Positions 46,204 to 54,893 of a DNA stretch of 64,000 nt are shown one piece after another. Within the stretch, counting starts at the first letter, position 1. Every line of letters starts with the position of its first letter. The translations under genes were made by a program, and so were the position numbers. The notes beneath the pieces are model-generated. The model was given only the letters and a program-made list of their open reading frames with translations. It was not told where the DNA came from and made no database searches. The stretch is from Stutzerimonas kunmingensis (GTDB lineage: Bacteria; Pseudomonadota; Gammaproteobacteria; Pseudomonadales; Pseudomonadaceae): positions 372,001-436,000 of the forward strand of contig NZ_PISM01000022.1 of NCBI RefSeq assembly GCF_002929225.1. Reading direction: 5' to 3'.

Positions 46204-47429
46204 TGTCGCGCGCTTACATCTACATGGAATGTCCGGAAACGGGTGAGACTGTGACGCTGGGCAGGCTGACCCTTGCTGGTCGCACGGGAACCTTCGTCTA
46301 TGCGCCGGAGATCGTGGAAGCCAAGCGTTGGGTGCCTGATCCGATACGGTATCCGCTCTCCACTCGACCCATTCAGGTACATAAGAATGGCGGCGTTCCC
46401 GGCTTCATTGATGATGCGATGCCAGATGGCTGGGGAGAACGCCTGTTGCGCCGCACCCGAAAGGGCGAGCTCACTCCGATCCAGCTCCTGCTGTTATCTC
46501 CTAACGAAGATCGCGCCGGAAACATCATGGCTGGCGAAGATCGCACACCGAGGCCGGGAATAGGCGAAAGGCCTGTGAAAATGCTTGAAGCCAAAGGGCT
46601 CGATCATTTCATAGATATTTGCGCTGCGATTTATGACAGCCAGCTGAGCGCTGAGCAGCTGGAGGCATTAAGAATACGGGACCAGCGCTCAGCTGTTGGT
46701 GGTGCCAGGCCCAAGCGCACGTACCGCTTTGATCACAAGCTGATTCTTGCCAAGCCACGCGACAAATTTGATCACTACGACCTGCCGAAATTCGAGTATG
46801 CCTGCATGACTTTTGCGGCTACCAAGGGGATGAATGTTGCCCGGACGGCACTCGATCAAAGTGAAAGAGGCAACACGTTGCTGGTGGAGCGATTCGACCG
46901 AGAATGGTCAGAGAATGATGCAAGGTTTCGCCGCATTCCGATGATGAGTGGCTTAACTCTTCTCGATGCCGAATGGCAGGTGCAGCGCAACAACGGGTGG
47001 ATCTACGCGGCGCTCGCCGATGAGCTGTACCGCAGAGGCGCGCCGGATTCTGATAGGCAGGCGCTCTACAGGCGAATGGCCTACAACGCTCTGGTCGGCA
47101 ACAGTGACGATCATCCTCGCAACCACGCAGTGATCTGGCAGGAAGGCGCTTGGCGCCTCTCGCCCATGTATGACGTTCTTCCCGTACTGGGAGAGGGGCC
47201 TGCGCAGAGGCTGGCGATGGAAGTTGGTATCAACGGTATTCTCCTAAGTCGAGCCAACCTGCTTAGCCAGCATGAGCATTTTGCACTGACGGAAGATGAG
47301 GCGGCAGGCATATTGGACGAGGTCGCTTCTTGGGAGTCGGAGCTGATGGAGCACTATGCAAAGCATTTGGCTGGGGCTGAGTTGGATGCGGCGGTGGACG
47401 CAACAAGCAGCGAGAGACTGCTGGCTTAG
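46203..47429 (+). CDS. hipA: HipA-family serine/threonine kinase toxin
   Basis: A 408-residue HipA-like kinase. The N-terminal coupling subdomain includes GVPGFIDDAMPDGWGERLL. The Gly-rich loop SAVGGARPK is at 163-171, catalytic NSDDHPRNH at 300-308, and the metal-binding SPMYDVLP at 320-327 replaces DFG. Known HipA proteins phosphorylate glutamyl-tRNA synthetase or related targets and stop growth, causing tolerance. All catalytic positions look intact. Its lower G+C than the neighbours supports horizontal gain. A MITE-like element lies 115 bases downstream. Confidence 0.9.
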   Translation: MSRAYIYMECPETGETVTLGRLTLAGRTGTFVYAPEIVEAKRWVPDPIRYPLSTRPIQVHKNGGVPGFIDDAMPDGWGERLLRRTRKGELTPIQLLLLSPNEDRAGNIMAGEDRTPRPGIGERPVKMLEAKGLDHFIDICAAIYDSQLSAEQLEALRIRDQRSAVGGARPKRTYRFDHKLILAKPRDKFDHYDLPKFEYACMTFAATKGMNVARTALDQSERGNTLLVERFDREWSENDARFRRIPMMSGLTLLDAEWQVQRNNGWIYAALADELYRRGAPDSDRQALYRRMAYNALVGNSDDHPRNHAVIWQEGAWRLSPMYDVLPVLGEGPAQRLAMEVGINGILLSRANLLSQHEHFALTEDEAAGILDEVASWESELMEHYAKHLAGAELDAAVDATSSERLLA

Positions 47430-47544
47430 GGCGGGCTGCGAAGGCTTTTTTCTGCACTCTTGGTCCTTGCTTTAGCGTCGAGCAGTGCATTCGTCACAGC
47501 CTGAATAGCCCCGGCTCTGGTCGACCATTTGAACGTCAACTCGT

Positions 47545-47730
47545 GGCCGATTCGGTTGAAAAAGTCCCGCCGCAATTTTGGCCCGCGAAAAAGCGTGGTC
47601 GACGTTGAAATCTGGTTCGCTCAGAAGACGGAGCTGTCTTGGTTTTTACGTAGCAACGCCAAAATCCAGCGATTTTTGATCTACCGAAAAGCAGCTCTCT
47701 CAGAAGCCGACTTTTTCAACAAAATCGGCC
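47545..47730. mobile_element. 186-bp MITE-like element with 22-bp terminal inverted repeats
   Basis: Ends 47545-47566 and 47709-47730 are inverted copies matching at 20 of 22 bases (outer GGCCGATT, inner TTGAAAAAGTC). A second inner inverted pair ATTTTGGC/GCCAAAAT (47575-47582, 47658-47665) adds symmetry. No transposase is encoded; the overlapping 90-codon frame has no protein features. Clear target duplications are not seen. It is best explained as a non-autonomous IS derivative between hipA and a LysR gene whose stop codon starts two bases beyond its right end. Confidence 0.7.
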
Positions 47731-47731
47731 G

Positions 47732-48673
47732 TCAGCAGCCCATCCCATGGTGTTGGAGCTGGATTGGCGGCAGGTCTCGGGCGATATCGCGGGCCGCCTG
47801 ACGCACGGCATTGCGCACCGCCTCCAGCGCCGGGTTATCGTTGTCGTCGCGCCAGGCCAGGTGCAGCTCGGCGCAGATGCCCGCCGGCAGTGGCAGCTCG
47901 CGAAAGCGTACCTGCTGGAAGCGGATCGCACTGGCCCCGCGCGGCACCAGCGCCATGCCGAGGCCAGCGTTGACCAGCGAGAGGATGGTCAGCGTCGAGC
48001 CCAGCGACTGGACGAATTCGGGCTGGATACCGCTGGCGCGGAACAGCCCGGTGTGCAGCTCGTTGAACGGCTGCCAGGCGCCATGGGCATAGAGGATGAA
48101 CGGCTCGCCGTGGAGCATTTCCAGGGTCGGCGCCGGATGCTGCGCCAGTGGATGGCCGGCCGGCGTGGCCAGCACGAAAGGCTCGCGCAGCAGGCATTCA
48201 CTGACCAGTCCCGGCTGCTGCAACGGCTCGCGCACCACCGCCAGGTCGACCCGACGCGCGCGCAGAGCCTGCAGTTGTTCGAAGGTGGTGGTCTCCAGCA
48301 GGTTGATGGCCACCCCTGGCCGTTCCCGGCGCACTTGGGTGATGGCGCGCGGCAGGAAGTCGTAGACCGCGCTGGCAACGAAGCTGATGGTCAGCGAGCC
48401 GCTCTCGCCCAGTGCAGCCAGCCGGGCACCCTGTGCGGCGCGGTGGGCCTGGTCGAGCAGGGCCTGGGCCTCGACGAAGAAGGCGCGACCGGCGGCGGTG
48501 AGCGCCACAGAACGCGTGCTGCGGGTGAACAGCGCGACGCCGAGCTGGTGTTCCAGCAACTGGATCTGCCGGCTCAGCGGCGGCTGGGTCATGTTCAGGC
48601 GCTCGGCCGCGCGACGGAAATTCAGTTCGCTGGCCAAGGTGGTAAAGCATCGCAGTTGGGCGAGTTCGAACAT
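47732..48673 (-). CDS. LysR-family transcriptional regulator
   Basis: A 313-residue LysR-type regulator: HTH FELAQLRCFTTLASELNFRR with AAERLNMTQPPLSRQIQLLE, then a periplasmic-binding-like effector domain ending near residue 295. It is divergent to the L-talarate/galactarate dehydratase across 103 bases, so that gene is its probable target. Start 48673 follows AGGAACGGA. The last residues (IQLQHHGMGC) run to two bases from the MITE-like element, so the native C-terminus may have been changed by the insertion. Confidence 0.9.
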   Translation of the reverse strand: MFELAQLRCFTTLASELNFRRAAERLNMTQPPLSRQIQLLEHQLGVALFTRSTRSVALTAAGRAFFVEAQALLDQAHRAAQGARLAALGESGSLTISFVASAVYDFLPRAITQVRRERPGVAINLLETTTFEQLQALRARRVDLAVVREPLQQPGLVSECLLREPFVLATPAGHPLAQHPAPTLEMLHGEPFILYAHGAWQPFNELHTGLFRASGIQPEFVQSLGSTLTILSLVNAGLGMALVPRGASAIRFQQVRFRELPLPAGICAELHLAWRDDNDNPALEAVRNAVRQAARDIARDLPPIQLQHHGMGC

Positions 48674-48686
48674 TGATCCGTTCCTG

Positions 48687-48727
48687 GTATCAATCAAAAG
48701 CGTTAATGAATTGGACCGTATCAATCA
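48687..48727. promoter_or_regulatory. paired direct repeats GTATCAATCA in the lysR-talrD gap
   Basis: GTATCAATCA occurs at 48687-48696 and again at 48718-48727, 31 bases apart, which is three turns of DNA on the same face. It lies in the divergent region between the LysR gene and the dehydratase. This fits recognition and activation sites of a LysR tetramer. Confidence 0.5.
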
Positions 48728-48776
48728 GCCGGCGGATTATCCAGCGCATCCCCTGACTGGCGAGGCGGCGGCACGA

Positions 48777-49919
48777 ATGAGCGACCTGTACGAAGCGGAC
48801 CGCATCACCTGGATCGGCCTGCGTGCGGTGGAGCTGCCGCTGCAGCGGCCGGTCAGCGACGCCAAGGTACTCACCGGGCGGCAGCTGCCGCTGGCGTCGG
48901 TCAGCCTGTTGTTCGTTGAACTGCAGTCGCAGCAGGGCCATCACGGCCTCGGTTTCAGCTACAGCCTGCGCACCGGCGGCCCCGCGCAATATGCCCACGC
49001 GCGGGAACTGGCGCCGTTGCTGCTGGGCGAAGATCCCAACGACATCGCCCGCCTGTGGAGCCGGCTGAGCTGGGCCAGCGCCTCGATCGGGCGCAGCGGC
49101 CTGGCAGTGCAGAGCATTGCCGCCTTCGATACGGCGCTTTGGGACCTCAAGGCGCGTCGCGCCGGGCTGCCACTGGCCAAGCTGCTCGGCGCCCATCGCG
49201 ACGCGGTGCCTTGCTACAACACCTCCGGCGGCTACCTGCAGGCGCCCATCGAGGAGGTCATCGAAAAGGCCGAGGCGTCTAGGGCGCGAGGCATTGGCGG
49301 GATCAAGCTGAAGGTCGGCCAGCCCGATCGGCACGCCGACCTGCGCCGGGTCGCGGCGCTGCGCAGGCACTTCGGCGACGAGGCGGCGCTGATGGTCGAC
49401 GTCAACCAGCAATGGGATCGCACCACCGCGGCACGCATGGGCAGGGCGCTGGAGGAGTTCGAGCTGACCTGGATCGAGGAGCCGCTGGACGCCCACGATC
49501 TGGAAGGTCACGCCGCCCTGGCGGCGCAGCTGATCACCCCGGTCGGCACTGGCGAGATGCTCGGCAGTGCGGCCGAAGCCTGTGCCTTCGTCGAACGCGG
49601 GGCGGTGGATGTGATCATGCATGACGCGCCGCGCATCGGTGGTTTCACGCCGTTCCTGCAGGTGGCCGAGGCGGCGCGGCGGCGCGGAATCGTGATGGCG
49701 CCGCATTTCGTTATGGAATTGCATATCCACCTCGCGGCGGCCTACGAACATGCCACATGGGTCGAGCATTTCGAATGGCTCGAGCCGCTGTTCCAGGAGC
49801 GGCTCGAGATCCGCGACGGCTGCATGCAGGTGCCGACCCGGCCCGGGCTGGGGCTGAGCCTCAGTGAGCAGGTGGCGGGTTGGACGCTGGCTAGCGAGAC
49901 GTTCGGCACCAAGCCCTGA
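48777..49919 (+). CDS. L-talarate/galactarate dehydratase (enolase superfamily)
   Basis: A 380-residue member of the mandelate-racemase branch of the enolase superfamily, very close in pattern to characterised L-talarate/galactarate dehydratase: PVSDAKVLTGRQLPL, GRSGLAVQSIAAFDTALWDL and LPLAKLLGAHRD. The KxK base is K177/K179 in GIKLKV, metal ligands are D208, E234 and E260, and the partner His is H310 in APHF. It would dehydrate galactarate to 5-keto-4-deoxy-glucarate. It gives the island a galactarate route beside GarD and has its own divergent LysR regulator. Confidence 0.9.
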   Translation: MSDLYEADRITWIGLRAVELPLQRPVSDAKVLTGRQLPLASVSLLFVELQSQQGHHGLGFSYSLRTGGPAQYAHARELAPLLLGEDPNDIARLWSRLSWASASIGRSGLAVQSIAAFDTALWDLKARRAGLPLAKLLGAHRDAVPCYNTSGGYLQAPIEEVIEKAEASRARGIGGIKLKVGQPDRHADLRRVAALRRHFGDEAALMVDVNQQWDRTTAARMGRALEEFELTWIEEPLDAHDLEGHAALAAQLITPVGTGEMLGSAAEACAFVERGAVDVIMHDAPRIGGFTPFLQVAEAARRRGIVMAPHFVMELHIHLAAAYEHATWVEHFEWLEPLFQERLEIRDGCMQVPTRPGLGLSLSEQVAGWTLASETFGTKP

Positions 49920-49954
49920 CGGCAGCCCCTCTGCTGGCGCAGAGGGGCGCAGGT

Positions 49955-51475
49955 TCAGGTGCGTAGCACCTGACCGAGCACGCCGCTCCGTGGCCGCATC
50001 GCGCTGTACAGCTGCCAGAGCACGAAGGCCAGGGCCAGCCCGAGAAAGGTCGCGGCGATGGGGTTGGTGAAGAACGAGGCGAAGTTGCCGTCGGAGAGCA
50101 TCAGGCCGCGGCGCAGATTGGTCTCCGCCATCGGCCCGAGGATGAAGCCGATGATGAAGGGCGCGACCGGCATGCCCGCCTTGACGAAGGCATAGCCAAG
50201 CACACCGAACAGCAGGATCGACCAGACATCGAACAGCCGGCTGGAGAGGCCGAACGCACCGACCACACAGAGCACCAGAATGATCGGCAGCAGGATGTGC
50301 TTGGGCACGTCGAGCAGCTTGATGAACAGGCGCAGGCCGTAGAACTCCATGAACAGCATCATCACCGAGGCCACCAACAGCGCGGCGAAGATGGTGTAGA
50401 CCAGCGGCCCCTGGCTGATGAACAGCAGCGGCCCTGGCTGGATGCCGTGGATCAGAAAGCCGCCGAGCAGGATCGCGGTGGTGGTGTCGCCGGGGATGCC
50501 CAGGGTCATCAGCGGCATCATGGCGCCGCCGATGCCGGCGTTGTTCGCCGTCTCGCTGGCGACCACGCCGCCGATGTTGCCCTTGCCGTAGGTTTCCGGC
50601 TGTTTGGCGCGCTTCTTGGCGACGATGTAGGACAGCAGGTTGGAGGTGCCGGCACCGATGCCTGGGAGGATGCCCACTGCCAGACCGATCAGACCGGAGC
50701 GACTGGCGTTGGGCAGCTCCTGGCGAAACTCCTTAAGCGAGAAGCCGAAGCCCTTGATGTCCTTCATGCTCACCGAGCCGGCCTTGCTGCGCACGGCATG
50801 CCGGCCGGTTTCGGCGAGCTTGATAACCTCGGCCACGGCGAACATGCCGATCATCACCGTCAGCATGGAAAAGCCGCCGTTCAGCTCGCTGACGCCGAAG
50901 GTGAAGCGGCGCACCGCTTCTACTGGTGCGATGCCAACGGTGGATACGGCGATGCCCAGCGTGCCGGCGAACAGCCCCTTGACCATCGAGCCGGCGGAAA
51001 GGGTGGCGATCAGCGTCAGCGAGAACACCGCGATGGCGAAGTATTCGTGCGGGCCGAAGCTCAGCGCGACCTTGGCCAGCTGCGGGGCGATGAACATCAG
51101 CGCGATGATGCTGAAGATGGTGCCGAGAAAGGAAAACACGATGCCGACCCCGAGCGCCTTCACGCCCAGACCCTGCTCCATCAGTGGGCCGCCGTCGAAC
51201 ACCGTGGCGATGGACGACGGCGTACCGGGAATCTTCAGCAGGATCGCCGAGATCAGTCCGCCGGACGTTGCGCCGATGAACAGCGCGACCAGCAGCGACA
51301 GGCCGGCTTGCGGCCCCATGGTAAACGTCAGCGGCAGGCATAGCGCCACGGCCATGGTCGCCGACAGGCCGGGCACGGCGCCAAAGACGATGCCGACCGC
51401 GACGCCGCCGAGCATCAGCAGCATGATGTTGAGCGAGAAGACGGCACCGAAGCCTTGCTGCAGTAATTCGAGCAT
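49955..51475 (-). CDS. tctA: tripartite tricarboxylate transporter permease TctA
   Basis: A 506-residue protein with about 12 membrane helices, the large subunit of TTT transporters. It has the two family signatures: GAVPGLSATMAVALCLPLTF near the start and VGILPGIGAGTSNLLSYIVA in the middle. It is last in the operon gudX-tctC-tctB-tctA, 10 bases after tctB. Context suggests glucarate or galactarate as cargo rather than citrate. Confidence 0.94.
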   Translation of the reverse strand: MLELLQQGFGAVFSLNIMLLMLGGVAVGIVFGAVPGLSATMAVALCLPLTFTMGPQAGLSLLVALFIGATSGGLISAILLKIPGTPSSIATVFDGGPLMEQGLGVKALGVGIVFSFLGTIFSIIALMFIAPQLAKVALSFGPHEYFAIAVFSLTLIATLSAGSMVKGLFAGTLGIAVSTVGIAPVEAVRRFTFGVSELNGGFSMLTVMIGMFAVAEVIKLAETGRHAVRSKAGSVSMKDIKGFGFSLKEFRQELPNASRSGLIGLAVGILPGIGAGTSNLLSYIVAKKRAKQPETYGKGNIGGVVASETANNAGIGGAMMPLMTLGIPGDTTTAILLGGFLIHGIQPGPLLFISQGPLVYTIFAALLVASVMMLFMEFYGLRLFIKLLDVPKHILLPIILVLCVVGAFGLSSRLFDVWSILLFGVLGYAFVKAGMPVAPFIIGFILGPMAETNLRRGLMLSDGNFASFFTNPIAATFLGLALAFVLWQLYSAMRPRSGVLGQVLRT

Positions 51476-51485
51476 GGTCGATTCC

Positions 51486-51980
51486 TCAGAAGTTCAGCAG
51501 GCCAGCGGGCAGCAACAGGTCGAAGGCCTCGCGGAACAGCAGGTAGATGACGGCCGACGTGACCACCGCGATCGCCGCGTAGGGCAGGTGACGGACCTTG
51601 TGGTCAACGGGCGTCAGGACGATGAACTGCAGGTAGAGGTAAAGCGCGGTCATGATCGGAAAGCCCACCGGGCCGAGCAGCACCACGTAGATCAGGATCA
51701 GCCCGAGGGTCTTCAGCACGGTCAGCGGCTCGACGACGCTGGTGCTGGTTTGCTCCGGTGCGTCGGCGTCGCTCTCGGCCGCGGGCTGCGCGCGGTTGCC
51801 GAAGGCGCTGAGTGTCTGCAGCGCCCCGAGCAGGCAGAGCAGGATGGCCAGCAGGGTGGGGACGGTGGCGGCATCAATGCCGTCGTGGCCGGGTACGCGG
51901 TAGGCCATCACCAGATAGGCGATGCTGGCGCCGAGCATGGCCACGCCGATGGTCAGTTCTTTCTTGTTCGCAGTGGTCAT
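51486..51980 (-). CDS. tctB: tripartite tricarboxylate transporter small permease TctB
   Basis: A 164-residue protein with four membrane helices and a polar loop near residues 68-90, the TctB pattern (ending LYLLFREAFDLLLPAGLLNF, the last two helices joined by KVRHLPYAAIAVV). GGAGG precedes the start. It lies between tctC and tctA. Confidence 0.88.
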   Translation of the reverse strand: MTTANKKELTIGVAMLGASIAYLVMAYRVPGHDGIDAATVPTLLAILLCLLGALQTLSAFGNRAQPAAESDADAPEQTSTSVVEPLTVLKTLGLILIYVVLLGPVGFPIMTALYLYLQFIVLTPVDHKVRHLPYAAIAVVTSAVIYLLFREAFDLLLPAGLLNF

Positions 51981-52044
51981 GGCAAACCTCCGTGCGCGAG
52001 GAGAGACAGCCAGCCGGCGTGGCCGGCTGGCGACACGTCAGGGA

Positions 52045-53025
52045 TCAGTTCTTGGCCTGACGTAGTTCGTCCTTGAACTGCATGAAATCCTCGCGGGTCT
52101 TGGCCAGGATTTGCTTGGCTTCCTCGGTGCCGTAGTAGGCCACCGGCTGCTTGAACTTCTTCAGGTCCTCGGCGTACTCGGGGATCTCGGTGATCTGCTT
52201 CATCAGGTCGGCCATCTTCTTCACGATCGCCGGGTCGGTGCCTTTCGGGAAAGCGACCACGTAGGGCTTGTCCATGGTGATATCCAGGCCCTGCTCCTTG
52301 AGTGTCGGCACGTCGCCGAGCAGCGGGTTGCGCTCGTCGTTGGGCTGGCCGAGCGCGACCATCTGCCCACCGCTGACGTAGTCCTGCACCGAGCCGTAGG
52401 TGATCGCGCCGAGGTCCAGGCGGCCGCCGAGCATGCCCACCACGCGGTCGGAAACGGTGCCGCCGTCGACCATCTTCAGCTTGGTGTCGGTCAGCTTCTC
52501 CAGCATCAGCCCCTGCACGTGGGAGAAGCTGCCCATCTCGGTGCCATAGGTGACGCTGCCCGGCTTGGCCTTCGACTTGTCGATCAGGTCCTGCATGCTG
52601 GTCACGCCGGACTGCTTGGAGGCGACGAACACCGTGCTCTTGTCGACGCCGGCGATGCACGAGACGTCGAAGGTTTCGTAGCTGTCCTCGGTGAGGCCGG
52701 CGACCTCGTTGACGATCAGCTGGCCGGGGTGGGTGAAGAGGATGGTGTTGCCATCGGCAGCGGCGCCCTTGACCTGCTCGGCGGCCAGGGTGCCGCCGCC
52801 GCCGGCGATGTTGGTCACCACCATGCTCTTGCCGGTGATCTGGTTGAAATACTTGGCCATGGTGCGGGCGTTGAAGTCGGTGTCGCCGCCGGGGTTGGCG
52901 ATCACCACCACCTGCACGGGGCGGGTCGGCCATTTCACATCGGCGGCCATCGTGGTGGAGGCGGCAGCGAGACCGGCGATGCCGACGAGGGCGGAAAGCA
53001 GGGAGGCGCGGAATATTGTTTTCAT
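52045..53025 (-). CDS. tctC: TctC-type periplasmic substrate-binding protein
   Basis: A 326-residue secreted protein with signal MKTIFRASLLSALVGIAGLA cut after TTMA. The mature start VKWPTRPVQVVVIANPGGDT and the NIAGGGGTLAAEQVK loop are TctC/BugT marks. The start at 53025 is preceded by CGGAGA; the longer frame to 53091 would hide the signal. It delivers substrate to TctAB. Co-transcription with a glucarate dehydratase paralogue argues for an aldarate ligand. Confidence 0.93.
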   Translation of the reverse strand: MKTIFRASLLSALVGIAGLAAASTTMAADVKWPTRPVQVVVIANPGGDTDFNARTMAKYFNQITGKSMVVTNIAGGGGTLAAEQVKGAAADGNTILFTHPGQLIVNEVAGLTEDSYETFDVSCIAGVDKSTVFVASKQSGVTSMQDLIDKSKAKPGSVTYGTEMGSFSHVQGLMLEKLTDTKLKMVDGGTVSDRVVGMLGGRLDLGAITYGSVQDYVSGGQMVALGQPNDERNPLLGDVPTLKEQGLDITMDKPYVVAFPKGTDPAIVKKMADLMKQITEIPEYAEDLKKFKQPVAYYGTEEAKQILAKTREDFMQFKDELRQAKN

Positions 53026-53053
53026 TGGAGTTCTCCGGGTTTGGGCTGCGGGT

Positions 53054-54445
53054 TCAGGTATTGCGGCCGAGGCTGGGTTTCTTCGGGTCATAGGTCCAGC
53101 CAGGCACCAGGTAACGCATCGCCATGGCGTCGTCGCGCGCGCCGCTGGCGACCTTCTTGTACAGCTCGTGGGCGCTCATGATTCGGTCCATGTCCGGCTC
53201 GATGCCCAGGCCCGGGCGCTCGGGCACGCGGACCTGGCCGGCGACGATCTGCAGTGGCTCGCGGGTCAGGCGCTCCTGGCCTTCCTGCCAGATCCAGTGG
53301 GTGTCGATGGCGGTAATGCGTCCCGGCGCGGCGGCTGCGGCGTGGGTGAACATGGCCAGCGAGACGTCGAAGTGGTTGTTCGAATGCGAGCCCCAGGTCA
53401 GGCCGAACTGCTCGCACATCTGCGCCAGGCGCACCGAGCCCTGCATGGTCCAGAAGTGCGGGTCGGCCAGCGGGATGTCCACCGACTCCAGGCGCAGCGA
53501 GTGGCCCATCTGCCGCCAGTCGGTGGCAACCATGTTGGTGGCAGTGGGAATGCCGGTGGCGCGCTTGAACTCGGCCATGATCTCGCGGCCGGAGTAGCCA
53601 TTTTCCGGGCCGCAGGGATCTTCGGCGTAGGCGAGCAGGTGGCCCTGGCCCCTGCACAGGGCGATGGCCTCGTCCAGCGACCAGGCGCCGTTGGGGTCCA
53701 GCGTCACGCGCGCATCCGGGAAGCGCGCCTTGATCGCGGCGATCGCCTGCATCTCCTCCTCGCCGCGCATCACGCCGCCCTTGAGCTTGAAGTCGGCGAA
53801 GCCGTAGCGCGCATGCGCGGCCTCGGCCAGGCGGGCGATGGCGTCCGGGGTCAGCGCCTGCTGATGGCGCAGCTGGTACCAGTCCTCGCCAGTGCTGGCC
53901 AGATAGGGCAGGTCGGTGCGCTGGCGATCACCTATATAGAAGAGGTAGGCGAGCATCGGCACCGCGTCGCGCTGCTGGCCGCTGCCGAGCAGCTCGGCGA
54001 CCGGCACGTCGAGGTGCTGGCCGAGCAGGTCGAGCAGGGCGGCCTCTACCGCGGTGATCACGTTGTCCAGGCGCAGGTTGATCTCGTGAGGCTGCTTGAG
54101 TACCGCCGCCTCGGCTGCGGAGGTCACCTCGTGGCGGGTTGCCTGCGGCGTACCGGCGGCGTTGCTGGCGATGGCGCTGCGCAGGCTGTTGAGCGTGCGG
54201 TTGTAGAGGCCGATCGGCTGGCCGATGACCAGCGCCCGGCAGCGCTCCAGTGCCTGGCGGATGCCTTCGCCACCGGGTACTTCGCCGATGCCGGTGTTGC
54301 CGGCATTGTCGGTGAGCAACACCAGATTGCGGGTGAAGTAGGGGGCATGGGCGCCGCAGAGGTTGAGCAACATGCTGTCGTGGCCGGCCACGGGGATGAC
54401 CTGCATGCTCTTTACGTGGGGTGTCGCGCTGAACGGCTGACTCAT
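53054..54445 (-). CDS. gudX: glucarate dehydratase paralogue (GudX-like)
   Basis: A 463-residue enolase-superfamily enzyme, clearly paralogous to the GudD at 57411. The KxK base [36 protein letters not shown] and HSNNHFD are all kept, so it should be active. Features such as [24 protein letters not shown] and an insert of about 20 residues near position 100-120 resemble GudX of enterics rather than GudD. First gene of the tct operon; operator site C lies 162 bases upstream. It may prefer another aldarate such as idarate or galactarate, which is an inference. Confidence 0.87.
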   Translation of the reverse strand: MSQPFSATPHVKSMQVIPVAGHDSMLLNLCGAHAPYFTRNLVLLTDNAGNTGIGEVPGGEGIRQALERCRALVIGQPIGLYNRTLNSLRSAIASNAAGTPQATRHEVTSAAEAAVLKQPHEINLRLDNVITAVEAALLDLLGQHLDVPVAELLGSGQQRDAVPMLAYLFYIGDRQRTDLPYLASTGEDWYQLRHQQALTPDAIARLAEAAHARYGFADFKLKGGVMRGEEEMQAIAAIKARFPDARVTLDPNGAWSLDEAIALCRGQGHLLAYAEDPCGPENGYSGREIMAEFKRATGIPTATNMVATDWRQMGHSLRLESVDIPLADPHFWTMQGSVRLAQMCEQFGLTWGSHSNNHFDVSLAMFTHAAAAAPGRITAIDTHWIWQEGQERLTREPLQIVAGQVRVPERPGLGIEPDMDRIMSAHELYKKVASGARDDAMAMRYLVPGWTYDPKKPSLGRNT

Positions 54446-54606
54446 TGTGTGCGGCCTCCGCTGCAGGCGCAGCGAGCCGGGACAGTCGCCCAGTGAGAAT
54501 TGGCTGGGGTGGCGCAGCGTATGGTGGTCTCGGCAGCCGGCGGCTGCGCAGGGGACGGGCAATTGCGGAACATGTCCGGGGCCTCGCTATTGTTATTGTG
54601 GTCATA

Positions 54607-54621
54607 GGTCGTCGTACGACT
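54607..54621. promoter_or_regulatory. candidate FadR-type operator, site C
   Basis: The minus strand reads AGTCGTACGACGACC, which fits AGTYGTAYGAYRAC shared by all four island sites. It is on the gudX side of the 448-base divergent region between gudX and kdgD, 162 bases from the gudX start. The rest of this region shows no gene. Confidence 0.6.
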
Positions 54622-54822
54622 ATGGAGGATTTTTTACAGTTCGCTACGTCGCCTGTCAAACGAAATCATCAGTGCATTTGCCTTGGTTTGCTGCAACTGC
54701 TTATGCCATTAAGCAGCAGACTTCGCACAGCTTGCCCTGGCCGGAGGAGTGAAAGGCAGAAAGCTTTCATTCAGCTTTCAGCGCTGAAGAAAATGCGCAG
54801 AAAAAACGGTTGGACTATTTTT

Positions 54823-54837
54823 AGTTGTACGATAACG
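54823..54837. promoter_or_regulatory. candidate FadR-type operator, site B
   Basis: The plus strand reads AGTTGTACGATAACG, identical to the minus strand of site A in 14 of 15 bases although 17 kb away. It lies 56 bases before the kdgD ATG, where it would overlap the promoter. AT-rich bases just upstream (54780-54825) suit a core promoter. Confidence 0.65.
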
Positions 54838-54893
54838 TATCTCAAGGCTGTTGCCCTTGTACCTCCTCAACATGCATTCAGGATGCTCGAATA

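Noticed and set aside
47529..47801. 90-codon frame inside the MITE-like element
   Set aside because: It spans both inverted ends and continues into LysR antisense; no transposase motif.
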